A stretch of DNA of 64,000 bases, taken from assembly GCA_025677835.1 (NCBI GenBank), contig JAIXMR010000046.1, forward strand, positions 62,001 through 126,000, read 5' to 3'. A program made the position numbers and the translations under genes. The notes beneath the pieces were generated by a model. The model worked only from the letters and a program-made list of their open reading frames with translations, was not told the DNA's origin and made no database searches. Position 1 is the stretch's first letter; each line of letters opens with the position of its first letter. Below are positions 21,916-33,703 of the stretch, piece by piece. The stretch comes from Sporodiniella umbellata. Taxonomy: Eukaryota > Mucoromycota > Mucoromycetes > Mucorales > Rhizopodaceae.

Positions 21916-24379
21916 AAAGAAAAAATAGTTTTCTGCTTTTTTGGGGCCTTTTTATAGTTTTTAGGTTCAATATATGTGACTTGTCAAAACATTTAATTGT
22001 CAGTTTGTTTCACACAATGTTTGTGTTCACACTAAAAATTTTTTTTTTTTTAAAAAAAACAAAAAACAAAAAGAAAAATAGTCATAAAAAAATCGCAAAG
22101 ATAACGAGTCTTTTATAGAATGTCTTTTCAAAAAAAAAGAAAAAAAAAGAAAAAAGGAACCAAGTCAACATCTTTGCTTTCTTTTTCTCTGTTTTATTGT
22201 TATAAAGGCTATCTATTGACAGGCTTTTAGGTACATTTTCGGCTGACGTAAGAGGTTGACTGTGGTGTGCCCCTAGTATAAACGGGACATAAAATATGTG
22301 GGTGGTTATACTTGCTAGAATGTCTGAAGAATAATATATGCGGTAGATTGCAGGAGAAACCTGGGACCGGTTTTACCTATTCGAGTTTGGACCTAACTTT
22401 TATGTCGCTTACAGTACATTTAGAGGGCCTTTTTTATGTATGCTTAGTTGGGTTAGTAAAACATCCGTCATATTTTCTCAATTCTCTTTCTTAACCGAGA
22501 TTGTCTGTTTCTGTGGTATTCAAGGCAGACTTTTTGTTAAAAAAACGATGCGTAGTTCGTATAACTTATAACTGAACGAAAATTAGCTCATACATACTCG
22601 TTTCTTTTTTATGGCTATGTTAGACGATTCGACAATCAGCGCATACAAGAAAAAAATGGAACTCGTTTTGTTTACTGCGGCAGTTTCTTATAACAAAAAG
22701 CAAAGGCGGACTGGCCTTTTGTCCTTTTATTTGATCAAAAGTTTTTTTTCTTGTATCTATACGCGTGCTCACTTATAAAAAGAGTTTGCTTTAGATTACG
22801 CAGCGTTATTTCAGCCTATCTATCCTTAGTACAGACAGCACGATTATTATCTATTCAGGTCTGTAGCAATTACATCGTTCTCTTCTCCCTTTTCCTTGAC
22901 CAAAGTAGAATAAGCTTTTTGTGTGGGTCACTTTCTCCTTTCTTTTTGGGCTCTTTTTAAGGGATGAAAATGAGGAGGTCTTTTTGTAACCTAAAGCGGT
23001 TTTACAAAAGGAAAAAGAGAAAAAAGTACGTCTATTTTTTTGGCTGCTAGTTTTTTTTTTCTCAAAAACAAAAAAAAACAAAAAAAGAGAGAGAGAGAGA
23101 GAGAGAGAGGAGGTGCATGCATACGTCTTTATGTTGAATTTAAAATAAAAGTAAGCTTGACGTGAAGTATGTGCTTTGCCATCTTGTTTTGAGTGCACTG
23201 TTTACTCTTGATTGCGAAAAAAGGTAAATGTTTGTACGAGTATATGGAAAAAAAGAAAAATAAAGTTTGTCAAACAATCTAAAGTGCCCCTATCCAGAGA
23301 AGGGTTTTCTCTCCTTGACAGGCTTGGATATCAAATAAAAAGAAGGCTTGAAATTCCAACATTGGCTTGTCCTGTCTCCTATTTTTTGCCAAGTTATGAA
23401 ATGCTCAAGGGCTATTGTCACTGTTTGATTGGTTGCAGATGCTTACTTACTAAGAAGAGTCGGTCTACCCCTTTTGTTAAGTCGGCAAATGAACAGACCG
23501 GGTAGTTTTTATTTTAGTAGCTGCAGTGCTAAACTACCCAAGATTGGCTAGTTCTGCTGAAATCGATAAACATGACAATGAACTCATGTAGCCTGCATAG
23601 AAATAGAGCGGAATATGAATACACTCTGAGAGAAGCGTATTTGGAGTTGCTCACAAGGTTGTATGTACATGAGTTACTTTTCTTTTTGGCTTGGTTATAG
23701 CTGAAGCGATTCTAAAATATGTTATTGCGTCAACGCTGAGTGATCCCAGGCCTGTCAACATGTCAGAATGCAAAACAAAAGCGCACTGACTATAGTTTGG
23801 CTTTGGGATTTTTTCCAGCCGCCAAATTCCAAGTGTGTCATTCAGGCTGAAGCTCCAGTCTTCTTTGGTTAATCCGGTTTTTGCTGAATTCTTGAGCTAT
23901 CCTTTTTTGATTTACAAAATGTCGTGCACGGTTTCAAGTTAACAGCAGGCTTTTCTATCTATGTATCACTTCAAACACAGAAAAGCAACAACACCAGAGA
24001 GTATTAAAGCATCCAGATCTTGCGAAATCCGAGAAAGCAAAATTGAATACATGTCATAGACCAAGATCAAAGATATTTTGGGGTCGTAAATAGTCTGAAA
24101 TCGACCTGATTTTTTTTTTTCACTACTGGCCTCGAAAGCCAAGGCATAAAAGGTTTTTTCTTTCAATATAATTGGTGCGGTTTTCAAAAATAAATTCTTT
24201 TTTTTTCTTCAAAAAAGAAAAAAAGGTCTGGCAAATGCCCTTTTTCATTTTCCTTCTCAATATTTTTACTCTTTTTTATTTGAAAAGAAAAGCAAAAGCA
24301 ACACTATTGATAAGAGTATTTATTGTTTACACCAAAAACAAACAAAAATAAAATCTTGTTGTTGTAAACCAGATTCAAC
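21916..24379. other. Intergenic, no supported gene
   Basis: About 2.5 kb between the U2 gene (its upstream side) and the kinesin start. Contains A/T runs at 22038-22160 and a (GA)n tract at 23088-23110. Several frames of 60-115 codons exist but none shows domain-like content or splice partners. Confidence 0.5.
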
Positions 24380-27300
24380 ATGACATCTACAGCAGTCAGG
24401 TACTAGACATATAGCCTTTACACTTTACATCCAGCTCATCAAACGTATATTACTATTCTTTAGAGTTGGTTTGCGCGTCAGACCGTTAACTCAAAAGGAA
24501 CAACTAAGCAATTGTACAGAATGTATCAGCTTTATACCCAACGAACCGCAGATCTTAGTGGGCACTGACAAATCATTTACTTACGATTATGTATTCAGTA
24601 ACGAGGCTGAACAGTCTGAGGTGTATGAAAAGGCTGCAGGTCCTTTACTAGAAAAATTTATGGAGGGGTAAACAGAGTTGTTTATACAGAGAGATATGCG
24701 CTCTAACCTTTTGTTTGTTTTCTGTTGCTTAGCTTTAATGCAACTATTTTAGCTTATGGGTAAAAATAGATTAAAATCTTATTCAAGAAAGCACTGACAT
24801 TTTGAATGACAGACAAACAGGTTCGGGTAAGACGTTCAGCATGGGAACAGGGTTAGAAGCAAGCGTCAATCCCGAACATGAAGGTAACTGTGCACAAACC
24901 TCTCCTCATTTATTACTTACACATTGTGCAACACTCGCAGGCATTGTACCACGTTGTATCGTTGACCTCTTCCGAAAACTGAAGGAGCAATCCGATGCCA
25001 ACACTGAGTTCAGGCACGAAGTCTATGTCTCTTTTCTAGAGCTTTACAACGAGGAACTGATCGACCTGCTCAACCCACAGACTGCTTTGAAAAAAAAAGG
25101 AGGAAGTCAGGTGGTCGCACCTGCTGAAGTCACTATTCGTGAGGATATCGCCGGAAATATTTATTGGAGTGGCGTCAGAGAAGAGCTCTGCCTTAATCCA
25201 GAGCAAGTGGTGTCTTTTCTCGCCAAAGGATCTTTATGTCGAACCACAGGGTCCACAGATATGAATACTGTCTCTTCGCGGTCACATGCCGTTTTCTCTG
25301 TTATCCTTAAACTTCAAAAATCCCCTTCTGAGCCATCACTTACCAGTAAATTCCATTTCGTAGATTTGGCTGGTTCTGAAAGAGTAAAACCAAAAAAAAA
25401 AAAAAAATATAGCTATTCCATTCTTGTCAATGTTTTCTTATTATTTTCAAACAGTTGAAAAGAACAAATGCTCAGGGTGACCGTGCCAGAGAAGGAATAT
25501 CCATCAATTCCGGTCTTTTAGCATTGGGAAACGTGATCTCTGCCTTGGGTGACGATTCTCGCAAAACAACACACGTACCTTATCGTGACAGTAAACTCAC
25601 CCGCCTTTTACAAGATTCGTTGGGTGGTAACAGCCAGACGCTAATGTTGGCTTGTGTATCACCTGCAGACTCAAATTTTATGGAAACACTCAACACACTC
25701 AAATATGCCAATCGTGCACGTAACATTAAAAATCGTGTCACGATCAATCAGGAGTTCGCAGGTTCTTCCATTGAAGTGAATCAGCTCAAAGCCCAATTAG
25801 CTCGCCTTCGAATTGAATTGGCTTCGGCTCGGGCTGCTGAGACCCCTCATTTTGGCTCCGATAATGAAACGCGTGCCCTGCGAGCTGAGGTAACCAAGCT
25901 GCGAGAAAGAATTCAGGATATGTCTACCAACCTAATTCAAATCACGAGTGAGCGTGATACGATGCTAATGGAGCGCGAATTAGGCGAATTCATGAATCAG
26001 CAAGTACCAGGGGAGCCGCTCAAAACTCATCCTTTGGTGACTCAATACCAAAAGACAATTCAGGATCTTACCAACGAACTCTCCGATACACGCGATCGTA
26101 TGCAGTTTCTGGAAAGCACTAAGGCTAGCCTACCGCCTGCAATCTCTCATATCTCTTTCTCGGGTACTACCACACGCCGCACTAACACAAGTCATACCAC
26201 ACACACACGCCCCAAACGTAAACGATACCCCAAGAGCCCTGCTGGAGCTTCTCACCTTACTACACGTAAAACCAAGGTGTCTGTACGAAGGTCTCCTGTC
26301 ATGTCGCGCTCTTCAAGCTTAAAGACCAAACGAAGGTCAAGAACTGACGAAGACGATGAGGGCTATGTAAACGAAGAAGACTATCTGCTAGAAGATGAGA
26401 TTAAGCAAAGTATCGCGAAGGCCAAAGAAGAAATCCAAAAGGGCATGGAGGTCCTTGACTTGTTGAAGCCTATGGAAGAGGCCACACAGTCTTGGGAAGA
26501 AGAGCTCGAAGCATTTGAAAAGGCAGAAAAGGCCATCTATGAAAGCGCTACTTGCATGGAGCGCTCTGACTCTGACGAAGGCAACTATACACTTACGTCG
26601 TCTTCTCCTGTAGACGACCTCTCTTTGCTCGAAGGCATTTCTAGCCCTTCATGGGAGGCCCATAAAAACTTGATTAACCGCAAGGTCCCTAGTCTAGACG
26701 ATCTCTGTATGTTGTCCGAACAAGACAAGGCCAACCCTCAATTGGCTCGTATGCTGCACCAAATCCAATCTGATATTTACGTGAAGGAAGAGCTTGTAAC
26801 CCATCTCGAAAAAACCGAGACCAAGTATGCCTTTATGCGTCGAAAGTTTGACGAAAAGATTGAGCAGCTACACCATCAGCTGGTTCAACTGCAGGAAGAA
26901 CGTGATCAAAAGATGTCTAAAACTAGACAGTCGTTTGCACTCAATGTCTCGCACCGAACTGATGCTCAGTTACAGATGAAAGAAAAGCAGCAGCTACTTG
27001 AGACGCGCCAGACTTACGAAAATAAGACCAAACATCTTGTAAACGAAATCCAAGAACTCAAGCGCAACTACAACCGCACTGTGAATAACATGCAGTCTAC
27101 TAAAAACCAACAGGAGACTTTGCTTCGAACTTTACGTGTCAATGTTGAGACGCTCAAGGTTGAAAAGAAGCGAATGATCAAGCGTATGAAACAAGAGACT
27201 GAGCGTGTTCGAGAACAAATGGCCATTCAAGAGAAAAAGATTACCAAGCTTCAGCGACAACACTCCGAGTCTAGTCATGCCCATCAACGTCTTGAAAGAG

Positions 27301-29324
27301 AACATGAAACTCAAAAGGCTACACTCAAGCGACGCGATAAAGAAATGCTGATGAGCCAAAATCAAATCAAGATGCTTACAGACCTTGTCAAGAAAGCTGT
27401 ACGCGAGGGTGGAACGCTTGACGATCAATTGCTTGGTAAAGTCTCCCATATCCTTGGTGGTAGCTTTGCTGCTGTTGCACGCCGTGGTGGTATGCGCAAT
27501 TTGCCCGGCTACCGAGCTCCTCGTAAGCGTAAAAACCCTATTCCAACTGCCGTTCGTGTCGAACGCAAGAAAAAGCTTCTTGACAAGATGCTTTTCCAGT
27601 TTGTTCAAGGCAAACAAGCCATTGTTGAAATGGAACAGCTTTTATTTAGACGTGAGCGATTGGCAGCTGAAAAAATCGAACTGATCGAAGAGCGAAAGAA
27701 CATTTTCATGGCTGAGAAAGAAACAGCGGAACTCACTGGCCAGCACATGGATACTTTGGCCGTCGACCTTGCTGATGAAAGAGTAGATCTTATTCAGGCT
27801 GAAATTTCTTATCTGTCTGCAAGAATACGCACACTACAGTCCGAAGCAGCAGGCGCTGCTGACGAGCTTCATTCCCAGTCGCCCGAAGCAGGCAAACAGA
27901 GTCAACATGAGAAACGCAAAGTGACATTTGCAGACGATATAGTGGCTGAAACTCCAAGCGATGAGTGGACAGATGTGGATGCCTTGGAAGAACAGCTTCA
28001 TGTTCCTCCCAATGCAGCTCCTGAGTTAGTATATGATGCTACGGTCAAACTACTCAAATCGCTTGAAGTAGACGAATGCCGTCATATCAATGAAGCTCTC
28101 GTAGACGACATCTTCAATTCTCGTATGAGTGAATGTAACCGTCAAATGACTATGCAGAATCTTGAAAAAACCGTGCAAGACTTGCGTCGTACTCTGATTG
28201 TAATGAAGCGTGCAGCAATTGCTACCACGGTTGAGAATGAGCGTAGAATCAGAAAGTTGGATGAACGTACAAAAGGATCCCATGGCCGATCTAATAAGAT
28301 GGACAACAAGATTGAGGATTACATCATGAACAGTGGTAATACCATCTTTGATAAAATCTATGAGGATGGTCTTCGCGGTCTGCTTGGCACTCCAGAACCA
28401 GACTATGTCGCGAATGAGTCTCCTGAAGGATCGTCAGTATCTAGCTCAAGTTTTGAAAGAAGAAGTAGTACACAATCAGAAGGACTTATGCCACCTCCTT
28501 CACCCATCACCGCACCAGCCTATACTTCTCTTTCTCGACCTACCACTGGAGCGGGCAATCGACCCCCTGTAGCCTTAACGGAAAAAGGAGCTGCAGCTCG
28601 CGTCAACGGAGGATACCCAACAAGAGAGTCAACGCCTTCTCCTGATCGATTTCTTAATATGATTCAAAAGCGTCTCTCTTGGCAACAACGCTCAGGCGGA
28701 TCTGAGTCGCCTATCCATATGAGCATGATGAACCCAGCAGAGTTCGCCCGCTATTCTATTGACCGGGAATCATCTACTTCTTCTATCCGTAGCAATCATC
28801 TTCGCCGCGCATCTCTTCAATCTGACTATTCCTCGTCGCAAAGCTCTTTCAACAACGCAACTGTTTCCTCTCAAAGTTCTCTATTACGAAAGCGCTCTAT
28901 GTCTGTACTTCAACAGCCTCAAATATCTACACAACAGCAGTTGCTACAACGTAGACGAACTTCGCTTCGTGAAATGTCACTTAAAGGGGGTACGGGTGTC
29001 CAACCTATCGGTCCTATTTTATCTAGCAGCACACAGCTCTCAGAATATGAGTATGATTTGGGTATGATGTCACCCAGCCCTTCAATGCAAAGAGTCCCTC
29101 CACAGCTTCTCAAACGTCACTCTCTAGCTAGCTCTTCTACTATAGACCGTTCAGGTACACCTAGCAGTGGTAACGTGTTTGCCAGACTTTCGCAAACACC
29201 TACCCGAGCCTCACAAGCCAAGATATCGTACCGCCACAGTAGCAGTAGTATGGATGAACTGAGACTCAGATGGGAGCAGGAACGTACTCCAAGTGCCATG
29301 AGTGGTGTTTACCAAGACGAATAA
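24380..29324 (+). CDS. Kinesin-4 family motor (KIF4/KIF21-like)
   Basis: Six exons, join(24380..24399, 24464..24667, 24733..24759, 24813..24883, 24941..25383, 25455..29324), give 1,544 residues. The first five exons are tiny (20, 204, 27, 71, 443 bases) and encode most of the motor. The ATP P-loop GQTGSGKT is at residues 84-91, switch I is NTVSSRSHA, switch II is DLAGSER (249-255), followed by [16 protein letters not shown]. The neck [15 protein letters not shown] and the start of the stalk ([12 protein letters not shown]) are closest to KIF21/KIF4 members. A long coiled-coil stalk, a basic patch ([10 protein letters not shown]), an acidic block and a Ser-rich tail follow. No WD40 tail as in animal KIF21 and no Cys cluster as in KIF4 are seen. 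Likely a plus-end motor regulating microtubule dynamics or spindle midzone; cargo unknown. The stop lies 120 bases from the stop of APC4. Confidence 0.93.
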
Positions 29325-29444
29325 CTGCCCAATTGATTGCCTCTGCTCATTGCTTTTATATATATTTATACGTATATACATCTCCCTTCTTTGTAATTTA
29401 TTATCCCTTCCCTCACACCACATATACATATATATACACACTGT

Positions 29445-32100
29445 TTATAATTCTATGTTTTCCATTGAATAAATGCTCAACATACCATTGGATGCAACAG
29501 TGGCAAAAATACGTCTTTTAGGTAGTCCATTACATCCAAGCTTGGTTTGGATCATACCCTCGAGAACTAATTTTCTTCCAAGCTAAAAAAAAAAAAAAAG
29601 TAATGTATTAATGTAAAGCCCTGACTTCCTTTTTTTTTTTAAAAAAAAAAAAAACAATACCTGCTCGTTTCCCAAATTGTTAGCAAAGTTTGAAATACAG
29701 TTTTTGTATTTGATCTTATCAAGATAAACAGTTTGTAAAGTTGTGTTTTGCTGATTGTGTGTAACTATACACAGCTCTCGAAAATCAAAAAATTTCACAT
29801 CAGAGATTGTATCTGGTACCAATATACATGCATATTGGAACGAGCTTTTTGTAAAGCTACTCTTCAAGATGATAACTAAAAAAAAAAAGGTTTTTTTTAA
29901 AAAAAAAATCCAAGACACACTTTTACCTTTTTGGCCTGGTTCAATAAAAGCATAGTAAGTAGACTGTGATGTGTTGTCTTTAGTAGATGCAAATGCCAAG
30001 GAACAGTTATCAGATGAAGGGGTTTTCCCCAATCGAAAAGGGTTAATTGATTTGACCAACATCTTTTTAGATAGAGTCTCAAGAGGCTCATCCAATAAAC
30101 CACTACAGCATTTACTTAAATCGGATAGTTGAGTAGTTATGCTTTTGCCTAAAGTAAATGAGAAACAAAATGAGCACATTTACGTATATTAACAAGTACA
30201 TACCATTAGCGTCTATAAAGTACTCGGCCAGCTTATCGTGAATAAACCATTCCTCTAAATACTCAAAAACCAACTCTGGCTCTTTACAAAGGCTCGATAG
30301 ACTTTTCAATTCTTCTGAATCTGTATCAGACAATTTTAAAGAGACTACATGAGGCTTTTTTTTTTAGTATACTGATTCATTTGGTAATTTAATATTTACT
30401 TATATGAAGCCACTGTGTAAAAGCTTCGAATATTTTTAAAAGTCGACGCAGCTTGTCTGTCAGTTCCCGAGTATAAACAATCAGCTTTTGTATCGACTTG
30501 ATCCATTCTTCGATACGAGTAGGCTCAAGAAAGTCGCTATACCGCTCTTTCCTTTAACAACAATAAATAAAAGCCAGTTTTCGGGGGCAGCTTTATACTC
30601 TTACCATCTACCATAGCCTAGCAGATGACTCAATTCAAGTAGTATTTGTTCGAGGGAAGGTAAGACATATTCACATAAGATAAGCAAAATCTGTCTGTAC
30701 CCTTGCATGTTTGTTGACTCCCATTGTTTTATAAACTGTCTGTGTTTTAGTATTGTACTATTCTTTTTATCTACTGCTATTCTTACCTGCGGTGTCAAAC
30801 ATTCTTGCAGTAGTTGCTTAGTAACAGGCGATAGGCCCCCAGTAGCCAATAACATGATAAGCTCTACTTCAGGCATGGGCTTTTGGATATCCCCTATTTT
30901 CAAACGTTTAGTTCGTTTTTGTTTTTACTTTTTTCTACCCTAGCTACCGCTATTGTTTACTGTTACATCCATAGCATGATTAATCACGCGTTTGTTGTGT
31001 CTTGTACAAACGTCGTAATGCTTTTTTAATATATCAACACTATAAATAGCATAGTCGAAGAGGTAGTTCAATTGTGTCTGTAGTCTTGATATAGTAAGTA
31101 TCTCTCGCCTTTTCTCTTGTAAAGCATGTGTATCTACTACTGATAGGCAGTAGTCTTTTGTCTTTTTGGACTTGAAAAAAACTTGAAGAGACTTAAGGTA
31201 TGTTTCGGCGTTCATGTTGAGTATATCCCCATGCTCCATGTGTATGTTCCCGATTGGATATATTCCATTCAATCTATATTTGAGGTTGTAGCTTTCAGCA
31301 AACGGTTTTGGCCCATTTATTTTAGACGGCTTACATAATATGAATGTGCCCTTGATCTGTCCCAACTAGCAAAATCGTATGCGATTGTATCTTCTCTGAA
31401 GGCTTCTTAGGAAATGACTTTTTTTTCGCTCGCGTTAGGAACAACGGTCTTAAAAAAAAAAAGCCGTTAAAACGTCTGGGCTCTTCTAGATCTATCTTAC
31501 TTTGGCTCAGTAGGCGGATGGGTATTTAAAAGTGGTAGGTTCAATTCCAAATCGAATGCCTTTATATCAAATCCTTTCTATTATCATAAAAAAATAAAAT
31601 AAACAGATATAACTATTACATGGTTATATTCTCGATTTTTTTTTTTTTTTTTTTTTTGAATTTCTTTTCATTGCTTACTATATCATCCTTTTTATCGTGC
31701 CTTGCATAGGCTGTCCAATAGAGATACCGTATGGCTCCATAAAAACGATCTTTGGGTGACCAGCACTCTTTTATCTGCAAAGGTTCTTGAGCGGTATCGA
31801 CTATATACACTGTTCCATTTTGACAGCCAAATACCAGCTCTTTTCCTAAATTCAATTTAAGCTCGGGCAAAAAAGGATGTCCGGCATACCATTCGGCTTC
31901 CAAGTAGCTGCTTCAATATCTGATTCGACACCTTCAGAATTCCAAACTAACGTGAGCTGTTGAAATTTAGATCGATATAAAGAAATGGCATTGTCGTGCG
32001 AAACGATCAAAACAAGATCAAATGTTGGGCACCATGAAACGATTTTAGCTGAATCTTCCAAAATTTTTTGCTTGAAACAATAAAAGTCTTCGCTTGACAT
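29445..32100 (-). CDS. APC4: Anaphase-promoting complex subunit 4
   Basis: Twelve exons, complement(join(29445..29582, 29661..29875, 29927..30148, 30204..30344, 30400..30551, 30605..30735, 30787..30893, 30948..31273, 31335..31448, 31501..31577, 31679..31845, 31890..32100)), give 666 residues with every junction in phase. The N-terminus has WD40-like repeats (VSWCPTFDLVLIVSHDNAIS, then GKELVFGCQNGTVYIVD). The middle has the APC4 helical domain (LLATGGLSPVTKQLL, IKQWESTNMQGYRQILLILC, LEQILLELSHLLGYGRW), and a second beta-rich part follows. APC4 is a scaffold of the APC/C ubiquitin ligase that drives mitotic exit. Members are 700-800 residues in other species, so this one is compact. Introns are 44-101 bases and several carry long A/T runs. 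Confidence 0.9.
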
Positions 32101-32422
32101 TATAAAAGAGTGTAAAAGGATTCGTCAATCGCTTTTTTTTTTTTTTTTTTTTTTTCTTTCTGTTTGCGGAAGACGAAATGATTCAAGCAGATTAAAAATA
32201 AGCAAAAGTATTTTTTTTATTAGTATTATTATTATTCCTTCATAACGATATTAGCAATAAATACATATGTGGCGGTTTTTCTATACAAGCGTATATACAA
32301 TTCGGGGGTTTGGTCAGTTTATGTGTATGAATGTGTGTATTTTTTAGAGCTCTTTTTCGTTTTTACAAAAAAAAAAAAAGAAGCCTGGTGTCTACAGAAG
32401 CAATTATAACTCTCTCTGTATT
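32101..32422. other. Promoter region of APC4 / 3' flank of PHD gene
   Basis: AT-rich spacer with a run of about 23 T at 32132-32154 and a (TTA)n patch near 32220. No gene seen. Confidence 0.6.
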
Positions 32423-33703
32423 CTATTGTAAAAGAGCACTTTTTGGTGTTCGCATAAGAGGTAGACGCTTACGAGGTAGCTCAACTACAACGCGTTTACG
32501 CTTTAGGTTTTCGGCGCAAGTATTTGTGCAGTACCAAGGTCCTTGGTGAGGTTCTTTTTCAAGACACGTCACGTGAAACGCTTTAGGGCAACCGTCGCAT
32601 AGTATCAATTTGCTTTCGGTTGATTCTTTCTTCTGGCAAATTGAGCAATAATGTTGAAGCACAGGTCGTATACGCTTTGTAATAGGTTCTTTCAAATACT
32701 CGGTCAAATCCAATCTTGGGAGTTTACAAGCAAACCCGTAACCTTTATAGTCGCACCCATGTTTACTAATAAACCATGTCAGTTTACATACATATAACGC
32801 GCTTTTTTTTTTTTTTAGTAAAAAAAACTTACTTGCAAAGCGTACGTTTGCCCCAAGGTCCTGGACGCCAGTTGATTCCTTCTGTTGTACCACAGTAACG
32901 ACACCAATCAATGTTTTGTTTTGTGAACATTTGATAGATGGTTGGATTGGTTGCTGCTGTCTTTGAAAGTTTATAGGAATGCACCGTTTTATTACTACAC
33001 GGATTAGTTATCCTGTTACTTTTTTTTTTTTTTTGACAAACTTACATTTCAGTCGATAGACGGTACTTTGTTACTTCTTTTGTTTTACGTTTTTTGACAG
33101 CGCTTTTGGGTGACGCCAGTGAAGCTTCTTCTGTAGAGCCTATTTCATTGATACTCCGTTTGATTCTTAAACTGTCACATGTACCCTCTTGTTCTTGCTG
33201 CTCAAAATCAAGATCACAGAGAAACAAATTGTCTTCTTGTACACTATAGTCTTCGTCTTCGCTTGTACAAATACTACTACAAATGCTACTGGTGCGCTCG
33301 TAAGTAAACTCAGTGAGCACAGCATTGACATCATCTTTAGAAAAGCCAGGGGCGGCTGGAGAGAAAAAAACATCATTTAATAGCTTGTTTTCAATAGGAT
33401 CGGCATCATAATCCTGTTGGCCTAAGAAAAATGGGTGAACCGGTACTGGGGACATGTAGTACGAATGCTTTATGATATAAAAAAAAACGAATAAAAAATT
33501 AGCAGGTGCCGAGTAAGAGGCTGCGAACGTTTTGAGTAGGCAACATTAATACTCACCAAGGAAAGCAGAGAGGCATTATGATCTGATATTTCGGGGAGAG
33601 AACCTGACGGCGACACGATTGACGACTGTTTGTTTATTTCTTCTTGCTCTTTTGTTTTGTAGATAGAGTCGTAATGGGTATAGAGAGTTACTTCAGAAAT
33701 CAT
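32423..33703 (-). CDS. GATA-type zinc finger plus PHD finger chromatin protein
   Basis: Four exons, complement(join(32423..32765, 32833..32994, 33046..33467, 33557..33703)), give 357 residues. Residues 1-190 are low complexity and acidic, with basic patches such as KKRKTK. A GATA-like finger follows: WCRYCGTTEGINWRPGPWGK, then RTLCNKHGCDYKG, with Cys at 221, 224 and 243 and the fourth ligand either His246 or Cys248 in place of the usual C-x2-C. Next is a C4HC3 PHD finger (CSICQKKESTESKLILCDGC...FHVTCL...WYCTNTC). The C-terminus is basic (KRKRVVVELPRKR). It is probably nuclear, binding DNA through the GATA-like finger and histone tails through PHD. The acceptor at 32995 was preferred over a nearer AG because it leaves a 51-base intron with an ACTAAT branch site. 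Confidence 0.85.

Noticed and set aside
27132..27617. 161-codon minus-strand frame under the kinesin stalk
   Set aside because: Shadow of a strongly coding plus strand; the coiled-coil frame is clearly the real one.
31495..31560. tRNA-like A-box (TGGCTCAGTAGG) and B-box (GGTTCAATTCC) on the plus strand
   Set aside because: Spacing between the boxes is too short, the ends do not pair, and the minus strand here is an in-frame exon of APC4.
33013..33045. 33-base intron in the PHD gene ending at the nearer AG
   Set aside because: Shorter than every other intron here; the 51-base alternative has a proper branch site.
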